The notes below the pieces were generated by a model. The model saw only the letters and a program-made list of their open reading frames with translations, had not been told where the DNA came from and did no database searches. Position numbers and translations under genes: made by a program. DNA of 64,000 bases from Halopseudomonas sp002296055 (GTDB lineage: Bacteria > Pseudomonadota > Gammaproteobacteria > Pseudomonadales > Pseudomonadaceae), in NCBI RefSeq assembly GCF_050876985.1, contig NZ_JBPAPP010000001.1; one strand, 5' to 3'. Shown here piece after piece: positions 8,908-17,333 of this stretch (position 1 is the first letter of the stretch; each line of letters opens with the position of its first letter).

Positions 8908-9125
8908 GTACGGGCGATCAGTTGATAGCGCGCATGGACGAGCTGGAAACGCGGCTGGCGTTTCAGGATGACACCATTCAGGCGCTGAACGACGTGATTG
9001 CAGCCCAGCAGTTGGAGCTGGACAGGTTGCGCCGTTCCCTGGAGCTGCTGGCCAAGCGCCAGGCCGATTTTGCAGCCCAGCTGCCGGATGCTGCGGGTGA
9101 CGAACCGCCGCCTCCGCATTACTAG
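8904..9125 (+). CDS. slyX: SlyX family coiled-coil protein
   Basis: 73 residues from a GTG that overlaps the HIT gene stop. Nearly the whole protein is a coiled coil (MDELETRLAFQDDTIQALNDVIAAQQ), ending in Pro-Pro-Pro-Pro-His-Tyr, which is the SlyX family signature. The function of SlyX is unknown; in E. coli it is named from a host-lysis suppressor locus. The HIT-slyX pairing is common in pseudomonads. Confidence 0.9.
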   Translation: MSTGDQLIARMDELETRLAFQDDTIQALNDVIAAQQLELDRLRRSLELLAKRQADFAAQLPDAAGDEPPPPHY

Positions 9126-9150
9126 TTAAGCTCTGATCAATTCCGCATAC

Positions 9151-9190
9151 CCCTCAGGGCCTGAGGGTTAGAGGGCCAGGTGGGCCCTCT
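9151..9190. terminator. Double hairpin between convergent slyX and CSD genes
   Basis: Two adjacent inverted repeats, 9151-9167 (7-bp arms CCCTCAG/CTGAGGG) and 9170-9190 (8-bp arms AGAGGGCC/GGCCCTCT), fill the 82-bp convergent gap. No strong T-run follows either, so they may serve as bidirectional transcription-end or RNA-stability elements rather than classical terminators. Confidence 0.45.
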
Positions 9191-9207
9191 GGCTGTTGCC
9201 GAATGGC

Positions 9208-9867
9208 TCAGTCGAGGACGGCAACATCCTCAGCTTGCAGGCCTTTTTCCCGCTTGGCGACAGTGTAGGCAACCCGCTGGCCTTCCTGCAGAACGCGATG
9301 GCCATCCCCCTGGATTGAGCGGAAGTGCACGAATACGTCGCTGCCGGAGTCGCGGGTAATAAAACCAAAGCCTTTGCTGGTGTTGAACCATTTAACGGTG
9401 CCTGTTTCACGGCCACCGGATGGCTGCCCGTGGCGCTCTTTCGGCTGACGCGGTTTGCGTGTCGGCTTTGGCTCCCGTGGCGCGCGCTGGGCGCTAGTAG
9501 CGCCGAGCTCGGCTGCTAGTGCGAGCAGAGTGGTCAGGCAGACGCCGGATACGCCAGCGGCCATTGCCCAGATGCTCCAGGTGCTGAAGTAGGTGCTGAT
9601 CAGCAGGCTGGCGAAGGGAATGCACGCCGCAACTATCAGGAGCGCCGAGGCTAGCAGCGCGACCGCGCCGCGGGCGCCGGTGTGTGGTTGCTCGGTTTGG
9701 TTGTATTGCTGGAGGTTGATTAAGCCGGTCAGAACGGCCAATAGGGCGATGTGACTGATCGGGGCGGATTGAGTAAAGAACGGCATGCTATGGAACAGGC
9801 CAGTCAGCAGGACGCCGACACCTGTCACCAGATGCAGATAACGAAGGGTTTTCAAGAGGCTCACCAT
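9208..9867 (-). CDS. Membrane protein with C-terminal cold-shock domain
   Basis: 219 residues. The first ~130 residues hold about four hydrophobic segments. A basic linker (PREPKPTRKPRQPKERHG) follows, then a complete cold-shock domain from about residue 152: GTVKWFNTSKGFGFI (RNP1) and DVFVHFRSI (RNP2). The cold-shock domain would face the cytoplasm and bind single-stranded nucleic acid, so this may tether RNA to the inner membrane; that role is inference. Genes of this architecture occur between slyX and dps in Pseudomonas. No strong ribosome site precedes the ATG. Confidence 0.82.
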   Translation of the reverse strand: MVSLLKTLRYLHLVTGVGVLLTGLFHSMPFFTQSAPISHIALLAVLTGLINLQQYNQTEQPHTGARGAVALLASALLIVAACIPFASLLISTYFSTWSIWAMAAGVSGVCLTTLLALAAELGATSAQRAPREPKPTRKPRQPKERHGQPSGGRETGTVKWFNTSKGFGFITRDSGSDVFVHFRSIQGDGHRVLQEGQRVAYTVAKREKGLQAEDVAVLD

Positions 9868-9943
9868 GGATGCAACGATTTAGTATTGTCATGTTGGCAG
9901 GCCGATGGCTGTGGCGCTGCCGGATGGCACTCTAACCTGAAAA

Positions 9944-9969
9944 CGCCCGGCCACCAAGCCGGCCGGGCG
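9944..9969 (-). terminator. Terminator downstream of dps
   Basis: Inverted repeat with 9-bp arms (CGCCCGGCC / GGCCGGGCG) and an 8-base loop, just past the dps stop. Read on the minus strand it is followed by GTTTTC, a short T-run. Confidence 0.75.
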
Positions 9970-9998
9970 CTGTCGCGTTGCGGGTGAGGGAGGGGTGT

Positions 9999-10469
9999 TC
10001 AGCCTTCGAGCAGGCTGCGCAGCATCCAGGCGGTTTTCTCATGCGTCTGCATACGCTGGGTGAGCAGGTCGGCAGTTGGCTCGTCGTTCGCTTCGTCGCA
10101 GACCGGGAAGATGCTGCGCGCGGTGCGAACGCAGGCTTCGTGGCCTTCTACCAGCAGGCGGATCATCTCCTTAGCCTCTGGAACGCCGTCTTCTTCCTTG
10201 ATGCTGCTCAGTTCAACGAACTGCTTGTAGGTGCCTGGCGCCGGGAAGCCCAGGGTGCGAATGCGCTCGGCGATGTCGTCAACCGCCAGGGCCAGTTCGT
10301 TGTAGTGGGTTTCGAACATAAGGTGCAGGGTTTGAAACATCGGCCCTTTCACGTTCCAGTGAAAGTTATGCGTCTTCAGATAGAGGGTGTAGGTGTCGGC
10401 CAACAGGCGCGACAGGCCCTCAGCAATTTGTCCGCGATCCGTTTCGGTAATGCCGATATCGATTTTCAT
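9999..10469 (-). CDS. dps: Dps-family ferritin-like DNA-protection protein
   Basis: 156 residues from the second of two adjacent ATGs; the ribosome site (GAGGAG, complement of 10475-10480) is 5 bases from it but only 2 from the first. Ferritin-like fold with the Dps ferroxidase signature THNFHWNVKGPMFQTLHLMFE (H37, H49) and DDIAERIRTLG (D64, E68). Known role: a 12-subunit cage that oxidises and stores iron with peroxide and protects DNA. The ending EKTAWMLRSLLEG is typical of Pseudomonas members. It is divergent from aspS. Confidence 0.93.
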   Translation of the reverse strand: MKIDIGITETDRGQIAEGLSRLLADTYTLYLKTHNFHWNVKGPMFQTLHLMFETHYNELALAVDDIAERIRTLGFPAPGTYKQFVELSSIKEEDGVPEAKEMIRLLVEGHEACVRTARSIFPVCDEANDEPTADLLTQRMQTHEKTAWMLRSLLEG

Positions 10470-10525
10470 CATGGCTCCTCATCGTTGTCTGGCGGCGCGA
10501 CGTCGTCGGGGCGTTGCGTCCGCGG

Positions 10526-10542
10526 TAACAGGTCACTTGTTA
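10526..10542. promoter_or_regulatory. Small inverted repeat between dps and aspS
   Basis: TAACAGGTCACTTGTTA: 5-bp arms TAACA/TGTTA around 7 bases, in the 257-bp divergent region upstream of dps and aspS. It could be an operator, for instance of an oxidative-stress regulator acting on dps, but the arms are short and chance is not excluded. Confidence 0.25.
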
Positions 10543-10726
10543 AGAGTGCAGATTTGCCGGAGGGTTCCCGTTGTGCGGCATCGTCGATTTGGTCGCGCCG
10601 CTCAGGCTCCCTCGTTGGCCAAGTTTCGGGTATATTATGGCGTTTTTCTTCGGGCGCTCGTCGATGCGGTAAAACGCCGCGACGGCTGTTTGCGCCAAAT
10701 TTGCCGACCACAGGAAGCACCACACC

Positions 10727-12502
10727 ATGATGCGTAGCCACTATTGCGGCCAGCTGAACCAATCGCTGGCGGATCAGGAAATCACTCTTTGCGGCTGGGT
10801 TCACCGCCGCCGTGACCATGGTGGAGTCATTTTCCTGGATATCCGTGATCGCGACGGGCTGGCGCAGGTCGTATTTGACCCTGATCGTGCCGAGACCTTT
10901 GCCAAGGCCGACCGCGTGCGCAGCGAGTATGTCGTCAAGGTGACCGGTAAGGTGCGTCTGCGTCCGGAAGGCGCCCGTAACGCCAACATGGCATCAGGCG
11001 ACATCGAGGTGCTGGGCTACGAGCTTGAGGTGTTGAACGAGGCTGACACTCCGCCGTTCCCGCTGAACGAATACTCTGATGTCGGCGAGGAAACCCGCCT
11101 GCGTTACCGCTTTATCGATCTGCGCCGCCCAGAAATGGCAGAGAAGCTGAAACTGCGCTCGCAGATCACCAGCAGCATTCGTCGTTACCTGGACGAGAAT
11201 GGCTTCCTGGATGTCGAAACCCCGATTCTGACCCGTGCAACCCCCGAAGGCGCGCGCGACTACCTGGTGCCCAGCCGTACCCATCCCGGCCATTTCTTTG
11301 CGCTGCCGCAATCGCCGCAGCTGTTCAAACAGCTGTTGATGGTGTCGGGCTTTGATCGTTACTACCAAATTGCCAAGTGCTTCCGCGACGAAGACCTGCG
11401 TGCCGACCGTCAGCCTGAATTCACGCAGATCGATATCGAGACCAGCTTCCTTGATGAGTCCGACATCATGGGCCTCACCGAGGGCATGATTCGTCAGCTG
11501 TTCAAGCAGGTGCTGGATGTGGATCTGGGCGACTTCCCGCACATGACTTTTGAAGAGGCCATGCGCCGCTTCGGCTCTGACAAGCCGGACCTGCGTAACC
11601 CGCTTGAGCTGGTAGACGTGGCTGACCAGTTGGCCGAAGTCGAGTTCAAGGTATTCAGTGGCCCGGCAACCGATCCGAAAGGCCGCGTTGCTGCGCTGCG
11701 TGTGCCGGGCGGTGCGAGCATGCCGCGCAAACAGATCGACGATTACACCAAGTTTGTTGGTATCTACGGCGCCAAGGGCCTGGCTTACATCAAGGTCAAC
11801 GAGCGCGCCAAGGGTGTTGAAGGCCTGCAGTCGCCCATCGTCAAGTTCATCCCGGAAGCCAATCTGGAAGAAATCCTCAACCGCGTAGGTGCGGTGGACG
11901 GCGATATCGTCTTCTTTGGTGCCGACAAGGCCAAGATCGTATCCGAGGCGCTCGGTGCGCTGCGCATCAAGCTGGGTCACGACCTGGACCTGCTGACTTG
12001 CGAGTGGGCGCCGCTGTGGGTGGTCGACTTCCCGATGTTTGAAGAGAACGACGACGGTTCGCTCTCTGCGCTGCACCACCCGTTCACCGCGCCCAAGTGC
12101 ACGCCGGAAGAGTTGCAGGCTAACCCGTCGACCGCGCTGTCACGCGCTTACGACATGGTCCTGAACGGTACTGAGCTTGGTGGCGGCTCGATCCGTATCC
12201 ACCGCAAGGAAATGCAGCAGGCGGTCTTCAATATCCTGGGTATCAGCGCCGACGAGCAGCAGGAGAAGTTCGGCTTCCTGCTCGATGCGCTGAAGTTCGG
12301 CGCGCCGCCGCACGGTGGTCTGGCTTTTGGTCTGGATCGTTTGGTGATGCTGGTGACCGGTGCTCAGTCTATCCGTGAAGTCATTGCCTTCCCGAAAACC
12401 CAGAGCGCAGCCTGTGTGATGACTCAGGCGCCGGGCCTGGTGGATAACAAGGCACTGCGTGAGCTGAGCATTCGTCTGCGCGAGCAGACCAAGGTCGAGT
12501 AA
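10727..12502 (+). CDS. aspS: Aspartyl-tRNA synthetase
   Basis: 591 residues, full bacterial length. N-terminal OB-fold anticodon domain (LCGWVHRRRDHGGVIFLDIRD), class II motif 2 (YYQIAKCFRDEDLRADRQPEFTQIDIE), a bacterial GAD insertion around residues 290-410, and motif 3 (GGLAFGLDRLVMLVTGAQSIREVIAFPK). Charges tRNA(Asp). In Pseudomonas and its relatives this enzyme is usually non-discriminating, also charging tRNA(Asn) for the GatCAB route; whether that holds here is not shown. AGGAAG lies about 9 bases before the first ATG. Followed by a strong terminator. Confidence 0.97.
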   Translation: MMRSHYCGQLNQSLADQEITLCGWVHRRRDHGGVIFLDIRDRDGLAQVVFDPDRAETFAKADRVRSEYVVKVTGKVRLRPEGARNANMASGDIEVLGYELEVLNEADTPPFPLNEYSDVGEETRLRYRFIDLRRPEMAEKLKLRSQITSSIRRYLDENGFLDVETPILTRATPEGARDYLVPSRTHPGHFFALPQSPQLFKQLLMVSGFDRYYQIAKCFRDEDLRADRQPEFTQIDIETSFLDESDIMGLTEGMIRQLFKQVLDVDLGDFPHMTFEEAMRRFGSDKPDLRNPLELVDVADQLAEVEFKVFSGPATDPKGRVAALRVPGGASMPRKQIDDYTKFVGIYGAKGLAYIKVNERAKGVEGLQSPIVKFIPEANLEEILNRVGAVDGDIVFFGADKAKIVSEALGALRIKLGHDLDLLTCEWAPLWVVDFPMFEENDDGSLSALHHPFTAPKCTPEELQANPSTALSRAYDMVLNGTELGGGSIRIHRKEMQQAVFNILGISADEQQEKFGFLLDALKFGAPPHGGLAFGLDRLVMLVTGAQSIREVIAFPKTQSAACVMTQAPGLVDNKALRELSIRLREQTKVE

Positions 12503-12511
12503 GTCTGTTAA

Positions 12512-12544
12512 CCCCGATCACGTCTGCGTGATCGGGGCTGTTTT
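12512..12544 (+). terminator. Rho-independent terminator of aspS
   Basis: Perfect 11-bp stem (CCCCGATCACG / CGTGATCGGGG) with a TCTG loop, followed by CTGTTTTAT, ending just before the yebC ribosome site. Confidence 0.88.
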
Positions 12545-12559
12545 ATCTGGAGTTGTGTT

Positions 12560-13306
12560 ATGGCCGGTCATTCCAAATGGGCCAATATCAAGCACCGCAA
12601 GGCGGCTCAGGATGCCAAGCGGGGCAAGATCTTTACCAAGCTGATTCGCGAATTGACGGTGTCGGCCAAGGTGGGCGGCGGTAATCCTGCCGACAACCCG
12701 CGTTTGCGTGCGGCAGTGGACAAGGCGCTGGGCGCCAATATGACCCGCGATACCATTGACCGTGCTATCGCCCGTGGTGCCGGCAGCAACGATGCCGACA
12801 ACATGGAAGAGCTGACCTATGAGGGGTACGGCGCGGGTGGTGTGGCGGTTCTGGTAGAGGCCATGACCGACAACCGCAACCGTACGGTCAGCGAGGTGCG
12901 CCACGCTTTTGGCAAGTGCGGTGGCAATCTGGGCACCGACGGTTCGGTGGCGTACCTGTTCACGCGTCGTGGTCAGCTTGTTTTCGCAGCGGGCGTGGAT
13001 GAAGACGCTCTGATGGAGGCGGCGCTGGAGGCTGGTGCTGAGGATGTTGTCGCCAATGACGATGGCTCCTTCGATGTGTTTACCAGCTTCGAGGAGTTCG
13101 GGGCGGTACGCGATGCGCTGGATGCCGCCGGCTTCGCTGCTGAATCGGCGGATGTGGCAATGATCCCCTCCACCGAGGCAGAGCTGGACCTGGTCACCGC
13201 GCAGAAGGTGATCAAGCTGATCGACATGCTGGAAGACCTGGATGACGTGCAGAACGTGTATTCCAATGCGTCGATCTCCGATGACATCATGGAGCAATTG
13301 GGGTGA
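12560..13306 (+). CDS. yebC: YebC/PmpR family protein
   Basis: 248 residues, starting AGHSKWANIKHRKAAQDAKRGKIFTKL, the family signature. The three-domain YebC family is described both as DNA-binding regulators (PmpR represses quinolone signalling in P. aeruginosa) and, more recently, as translation factors that help ribosomes through proline-rich stretches. It lies directly upstream of ruvC, as in most gammaproteobacteria. A terminator follows, so ruvCAB may have its own promoter. Confidence 0.95.
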   Translation: MAGHSKWANIKHRKAAQDAKRGKIFTKLIRELTVSAKVGGGNPADNPRLRAAVDKALGANMTRDTIDRAIARGAGSNDADNMEELTYEGYGAGGVAVLVEAMTDNRNRTVSEVRHAFGKCGGNLGTDGSVAYLFTRRGQLVFAAGVDEDALMEAALEAGAEDVVANDDGSFDVFTSFEEFGAVRDALDAAGFAAESADVAMIPSTEAELDLVTAQKVIKLIDMLEDLDDVQNVYSNASISDDIMEQLG

Positions 13307-13330
13307 CCCAATGCCGGCTGAGTAAGAGAA

Positions 13331-13355
13331 GGGAGGCGCAGGCCTCCCTTTTTTC
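13331..13355 (+). terminator. Terminator between yebC and ruvC
   Basis: Stem GGGAGGC/GCCTCCC with a GCAG loop followed directly by six Ts (TTTTTTC). Confidence 0.88.
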
Positions 13356-13382
13356 TATAACCCGCACGCTGATGGGAATGAT

Positions 13383-13910
13383 ATGGCGCTGATACTGGGC
13401 ATCGACCCCGGCTCCCGCATTACCGGTTTTGGCATTGTGCGCCATGAAGCGGGCCGCCAGGAGTACGTCACCTCGGGGTGTATTCGGGTGGGCGAGGGCG
13501 CCTTTCCCGAGCGGCTGCAGAAAATCTTCCACTACCTCTCTGAATTGATTGAGCAATATCGGCCTGATGTGGTCAGCATCGAGCAGGTTTTCATGGCGCG
13601 TAATCCAGACTCTGCGCTCAAGCTTGGTCAGGCGCGGGGCGCCGCGATTGTAGCTGCGGTGAACGCGGGTCTTGGTGTGCATGAATACAGCGCGCGTCAG
13701 GTCAAACAGGCGGTGGTGGGGACGGGGGCGGCCGACAAAAAACAGGTTCAGCATATGGTTACCCAGTTGCTGGGGCTGGCCGGTACGCCGCAGGCGGATG
13801 CCGCCGACGCGCTGGCCATCGCCCTGTGTCATGCACATATGAGCGGGGTGCAACAGCAGATGGGTAATGTTGCGCTGGCGGTGCGTGCTGGCCGAGTGCG
13901 GCGTCGTTAA
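13383..13910 (+). CDS. ruvC: Holliday-junction resolvase RuvC
   Basis: 175 residues. N-terminal LGIDPGSRITGFGI carries the first catalytic aspartate (D8); VVSIEQVFMARNPDSALKLGQARGAA and the C-terminal DAADALAIALCHAH carry the other metal-binding acids. RuvC is a dimeric nuclease that cuts Holliday junctions in the RuvABC complex. It is followed 23 bases later by ruvA and then ruvB. Confidence 0.96.
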   Translation: MALILGIDPGSRITGFGIVRHEAGRQEYVTSGCIRVGEGAFPERLQKIFHYLSELIEQYRPDVVSIEQVFMARNPDSALKLGQARGAAIVAAVNAGLGVHEYSARQVKQAVVGTGAADKKQVQHMVTQLLGLAGTPQADAADALAIALCHAHMSGVQQQMGNVALAVRAGRVRRR

Positions 13911-13933
13911 TAGAACATAAGGGAGCAGGGCTG

Positions 13934-14539
13934 GTGATAGGGCGTTTGAGTGGCGTTTTGCTGGAAAAACAACCGCCGCATATCCTGTTGGATGTGCAGG
14001 GCGTCGGCTATGAGCTGGACGCGCCGATGAGTACTTTCTACCAACTGCCGGCACTGGGCGAGAAGGTCACGCTGCACACCCACATGGTGGTGCGAGAGGA
14101 TGCCCAGCTGCTTTATGCGTTCTCCGACAAGCGTGGACGTGATCTGTTTCGTGAGCTGATCCGGCTAAACGGCGTTGGCCCCAAGCTGGCGCTGGCGCTG
14201 ATGTCCGGTATGGATGTCGATGAGCTGGTGATGGCGGTACAGCACCAGGATGTCAGCGCGCTGGTGAAGATACCTGGCGTTGGCAAGAAAACGGCCGAGC
14301 GCCTGTTGATCGAGCTGCGTGACCGCTTCAAGGCTTGGGAGGCGGCGCCGGGCGCCATTACGCTGGCAGGCCCGGTTGTTGGCGGCGGCGTGCCGGTCAA
14401 GCCGAGCGCTGATGCTGTCAGTGCGCTGATTGCCCTGGGCTACAAGCCGCAGGAGGCCAGCAAGGCCGTGGCTGCTGTCGACGAAGATGGCCTCAGCAGT
14501 GAAGAGTTGATTCGCCGTGCGCTCAAGGGCATGGTGTAG
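13934..14539 (+). CDS. ruvA: Holliday-junction DNA helicase subunit RuvA
   Basis: 201 residues from a GTG at 13934 with GGGAGCAGG upstream. N-terminal OB-fold (IGRLSGVLLEKQPPHILLDVQGVGYEL), two helix-hairpin-helix motifs (LNGVGPKLALALMSG; IPGVGKKTAERLLIELRDR), and a flexible linker to a small C-terminal domain (ALIALGYKPQEASKAVAAV) that contacts RuvB. Tetrameric RuvA binds four-way junctions and loads RuvB. Confidence 0.96.
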   Translation: MIGRLSGVLLEKQPPHILLDVQGVGYELDAPMSTFYQLPALGEKVTLHTHMVVREDAQLLYAFSDKRGRDLFRELIRLNGVGPKLALALMSGMDVDELVMAVQHQDVSALVKIPGVGKKTAERLLIELRDRFKAWEAAPGAITLAGPVVGGGVPVKPSADAVSALIALGYKPQEASKAVAAVDEDGLSSEELIRRALKGMV

Positions 14540-14585
14540 AGCGTGCCTTGCCGGAGGCATTGCTTCCTTTATTGATGGATAAAAC

Positions 14586-15647
14586 ATGCTGGAAGAAGAT
14601 CGCCTGATTGCGGCAACGCCCAGGCAGCAGGAAGAAGTTATCGACCGGGCGATTCGCCCGCTGAAGCTGGCCGACTATATAGGTCAGCCGACGGTACGCG
14701 AGCAGATGGAACTGTTCATCAAGGCGGCCAGAGGGCGCGGTGAGGCGCTTGATCATGTGCTGATTTTTGGGCCGCCCGGTCTGGGCAAAACCACGCTCGC
14801 CAATATCATCGCCCAGGAAATGGGCGCCAAGATCAAGAGTACCTCCGGCCCGGTGCTAGAGCGCGCAGGCGATCTGGCTGCGCTGCTGACCAACCTGGAA
14901 GCGGGTGATGTGCTCTTTGTTGATGAGATTCATCGCCTGTCCCCGGTTGTTGAAGAGATTCTCTATCCGGCGATGGAGGACTACCAGCTCGACATCATGA
15001 TTGGCGAGGGGCCGGCCGCGCGTTCGATTAAATTAGACCTCCCGCCCTTCACTCTGGTTGGTGCCACGACCCGCGCCGGCATGCTGACCAACCCCCTGCG
15101 TGATCGCTTTGGTATCGTCCAGCGTCTGGAGTTCTACTCGGTAGCGGATCTGTCCACCATCGTGGCCCGTTCAGCTGGGATTCTCGGCTTGCAGATGGAT
15201 GACGGCGGCGCCCGTGAGATCGCGCGCCGCTCACGCGGCACCCCGCGTATTGCCAATCGTCTGCTGCGCCGGGTGCGGGATTTTGCCGAGGTACGCAGCG
15301 CCGGTGTGATCAGCGCCGAGGTGGCCGATCAGGCGCTCAATTTGCTGGATGTCGATGAGCAGGGCTTTGACCACATGGACCGCCGCCTGCTGCTGACCAT
15401 GATCGACAAGTTTGACGGCGGCCCGGTAGGCATCGACAACCTTGCTGCGTCCATTAGCGAGGAGCGCCACACCATTGAGGATGTGCTTGAGCCCTACCTT
15501 ATTCAGCAGGGTTTTATCATGCGCACCCCCCGTGGCCGGGTGGTTACCCGCCACGCCTATCAGCATTTTGGCCTGAACCTGCCAGCCCGCATGAGCCGTG
15601 CCTCCGCGGACCTGTTTGACGACCCGGGTGCGCCCGATCCGCCCTGA
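14586..15647 (+). CDS. ruvB: Holliday-junction DNA helicase RuvB
   Basis: 353 residues, AAA+ ATPase. Walker A is GPPGLGKTTLA (about residue 61-71), Walker B is LFVDEIHRL, sensor 1 is LVGATTRAG, and the winged-helix C-terminus ends FGLNLPA. Hexameric RuvB drives branch migration with RuvA. Third gene of ruvCAB and probably transcribed on into ybgC-tol, since no terminator separates them. Confidence 0.97.
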   Translation: MLEEDRLIAATPRQQEEVIDRAIRPLKLADYIGQPTVREQMELFIKAARGRGEALDHVLIFGPPGLGKTTLANIIAQEMGAKIKSTSGPVLERAGDLAALLTNLEAGDVLFVDEIHRLSPVVEEILYPAMEDYQLDIMIGEGPAARSIKLDLPPFTLVGATTRAGMLTNPLRDRFGIVQRLEFYSVADLSTIVARSAGILGLQMDDGGAREIARRSRGTPRIANRLLRRVRDFAEVRSAGVISAEVADQALNLLDVDEQGFDHMDRRLLLTMIDKFDGGPVGIDNLAASISEERHTIEDVLEPYLIQQGFIMRTPRGRVVTRHAYQHFGLNLPARMSRASADLFDDPGAPDPP

Positions 15648-15708
15648 AAAATATTTTTGCAAATAGCGAGTAAACCCACTATGCAAAACCTCAGCTTGGC
15701 TCTACATT

Positions 15709-16143
15709 ATGCGCGTTGAACGTTCTGGGCCGCCGTTCGAGCTGAAAGCCCGCGTCTACTTTGAAGATACCGATGCCGGCGGCATCGTCTACTACGTCAA
15801 TTACCTGAAGTTTATGGAGCGTGCGCGGACGGAGCTGGTCCGCACTCTCGGCTTTGATCAAAGCGCTCTGCAGAGAGAAAATGTCATTTTTGTTGTGCAC
15901 TCTGTCACGGCACGCTACCACGCGCCTGCACGGTTGGACGATGAACTTGTCGTAACTGCGGCTGTCTTGGAAACCAAGCGAGCAAGTATTCGTTTCCGCC
16001 AGAGTGTGACTCGGGCGGGTGAGTTGTTGTGTGAAGGTGATGTGCTGGTTGCCTGTGTGAGTGCAGACCGGTACCGCCCTCAAGCCATTCCGGACAATTT
16101 GCGTGAAGCATTCCGTGGTAGTGGCCTCGGGCGTGACGAGTAA
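15709..16143 (+). CDS. ybgC: YbgC acyl-CoA thioesterase, Tol-Pal associated
   Basis: 144 residues, hot-dog fold of the 4-hydroxybenzoyl-CoA thioesterase class. YFEDTDAGGIVYYVNYLKFMERARTE contains the catalytic aspartate and the family signature. It acts on acyl-CoA or acyl-ACP in the cytoplasm, and is almost always the first gene of the tol-pal cluster, as here. Confidence 0.93.
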   Translation: MRVERSGPPFELKARVYFEDTDAGGIVYYVNYLKFMERARTELVRTLGFDQSALQRENVIFVVHSVTARYHAPARLDDELVVTAAVLETKRASIRFRQSVTRAGELLCEGDVLVACVSADRYRPQAIPDNLREAFRGSGLGRDE

Positions 16144-16181
16144 ACCGAAAGAACGTATGAGATTGCGAGGAGTAGTAGAGC

Positions 16182-16868
16182 GTGCAGGCTGATCAAATGT
16201 CGATATGGCACCTGGTGTCCGGCGCAAGTGTGCTGGTTCAGCTGGTGATGCTGACCCTGCTGGCAGCATCAGTAGTGTCGTGGGTAATGATCTTCCAGCG
16301 CAGCAATGTCATGCGCTCGGCGAAAAACGCCCTGGACGATTTCGAAGATCGTTTCTGGTCTGGTGTGGATTTGTCCCAGTTGTACCGTCAGGTGACGGGG
16401 TCGCCGGATGAAAACTCCGGGTTGGAGCAGATTTTCCGTGCCGGTTTCAAAGAGTTCTCTCGCATGCGTCAGCAGTCCGGTGTTGATCCGGACGCGGTGA
16501 TGGATGCGGTACAGCGCTCCATGCGAGTAGCCATTTCTCGTGAGGAAGAGAAGCTGGAGCAGCACTTGCCGTTCCTGGCGACCGTGGGCTCGACCAGTCC
16601 TTATGTCGGTCTGTTCGGTACTGTTTGGGGGATCATGAACTCCTTCCGCGGTCTGGCAACCGTGCAGCAGGCGACGCTGGCAACGGTGGCGCCGGGTATC
16701 GCTGAGGCGCTGGTGGCTACGGCTATCGGTCTGTTTGCCGCGATCCCTGCGGTAGTAGCTTACAACCGCTTCTCGGCGCGCTCGGAAATGCTGATTGGCC
16801 GTTACTACACGTTCGCTGACGAGTTTTCCAGCATTCTGCATCGCCGCGTTCACGCGCGCGAGGAGTAA
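16182..16868 (+). CDS. tolQ: TolQ, proton-channel subunit of the Tol-Pal motor
   Basis: 228 residues from a GTG at 16182, 9 bases after GAGGAG. Three membrane segments: near residues 12-35, about 130-155 (GLFGTVWGIMNSF) and about 165-190 (ATVAPGIAEALVATAIGLFAAIPAV). TolQ with TolR uses the proton motive force to energise TolA during outer-membrane constriction and lipid homeostasis. The ATG at 16197 is an alternative start but is 24 bases from the ribosome site. Confidence 0.95.
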   Translation: MQADQMSIWHLVSGASVLVQLVMLTLLAASVVSWVMIFQRSNVMRSAKNALDDFEDRFWSGVDLSQLYRQVTGSPDENSGLEQIFRAGFKEFSRMRQQSGVDPDAVMDAVQRSMRVAISREEEKLEQHLPFLATVGSTSPYVGLFGTVWGIMNSFRGLATVQQATLATVAPGIAEALVATAIGLFAAIPAVVAYNRFSARSEMLIGRYYTFADEFSSILHRRVHAREE

Positions 16869-16880
16869 GCGGAGGTCGCT

Positions 16881-17333
16881 ATGAGCATGCATATGCACAG
16901 GCGCCGTGAGAAGCGTAAACCGGTCGCGGAAATGAACGTAGTGCCCTACATCGATGTGATGTTGGTGCTGCTGGTTATCTTTATGGTGACCGCGCCGATG
17001 CTGAACCAGGGCGTGAAAGTCGATCTGCCGCAGGTGTCTAGTGAAGTACTGCCCAGCGACAGTAATCAGCAGGTACTGACCCTGTCCGTGCTGGCTGATG
17101 GTACCTATTACTGGAATCTGGGCGAGGCGGTGGATACGGAGAATCATTCCGACAGCGCTGTGTCGCTGGAAGCCATGACCGAAGGTGTGACCAAGATCAT
17201 GCGCGCCAAGCCCGACACGCTGGTGTATATCCGTGGTGACAAGAACGCCAACTACGGCGTGGTCGTGACCGCTATGGGCGCTCTGCAGCAGGCAGGTGTG
17301 CCCAATGTAGGCTTGATTACCGAGGCGCCGTGA
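16881..17333 (+). CDS. tolR: TolR, Tol-Pal motor subunit
   Basis: 150 residues: a basic cytoplasmic N-terminus, one membrane helix with the essential aspartate (VVPYIDVMLVLLVIFMV, D25), and a periplasmic ExbD-like domain. It starts 12 bases after tolQ and its stop overlaps the tolA GTG start. Works with TolQ as stator. Confidence 0.95.
   Translation: MSMHMHRRREKRKPVAEMNVVPYIDVMLVLLVIFMVTAPMLNQGVKVDLPQVSSEVLPSDSNQQVLTLSVLADGTYYWNLGEAVDTENHSDSAVSLEAMTEGVTKIMRAKPDTLVYIRGDKNANYGVVVTAMGALQQAGVPNVGLITEAP

Noticed and set aside
10994..12079. Antisense frame within aspS
   Set aside because: Fully inside a certain tRNA synthetase gene and without domain signals.
15648..15708. A/T-rich symmetric stretch after ruvB as a terminator
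   Set aside because: AAAAATATTTTT has no GC stem, so it cannot act as a classical terminator.
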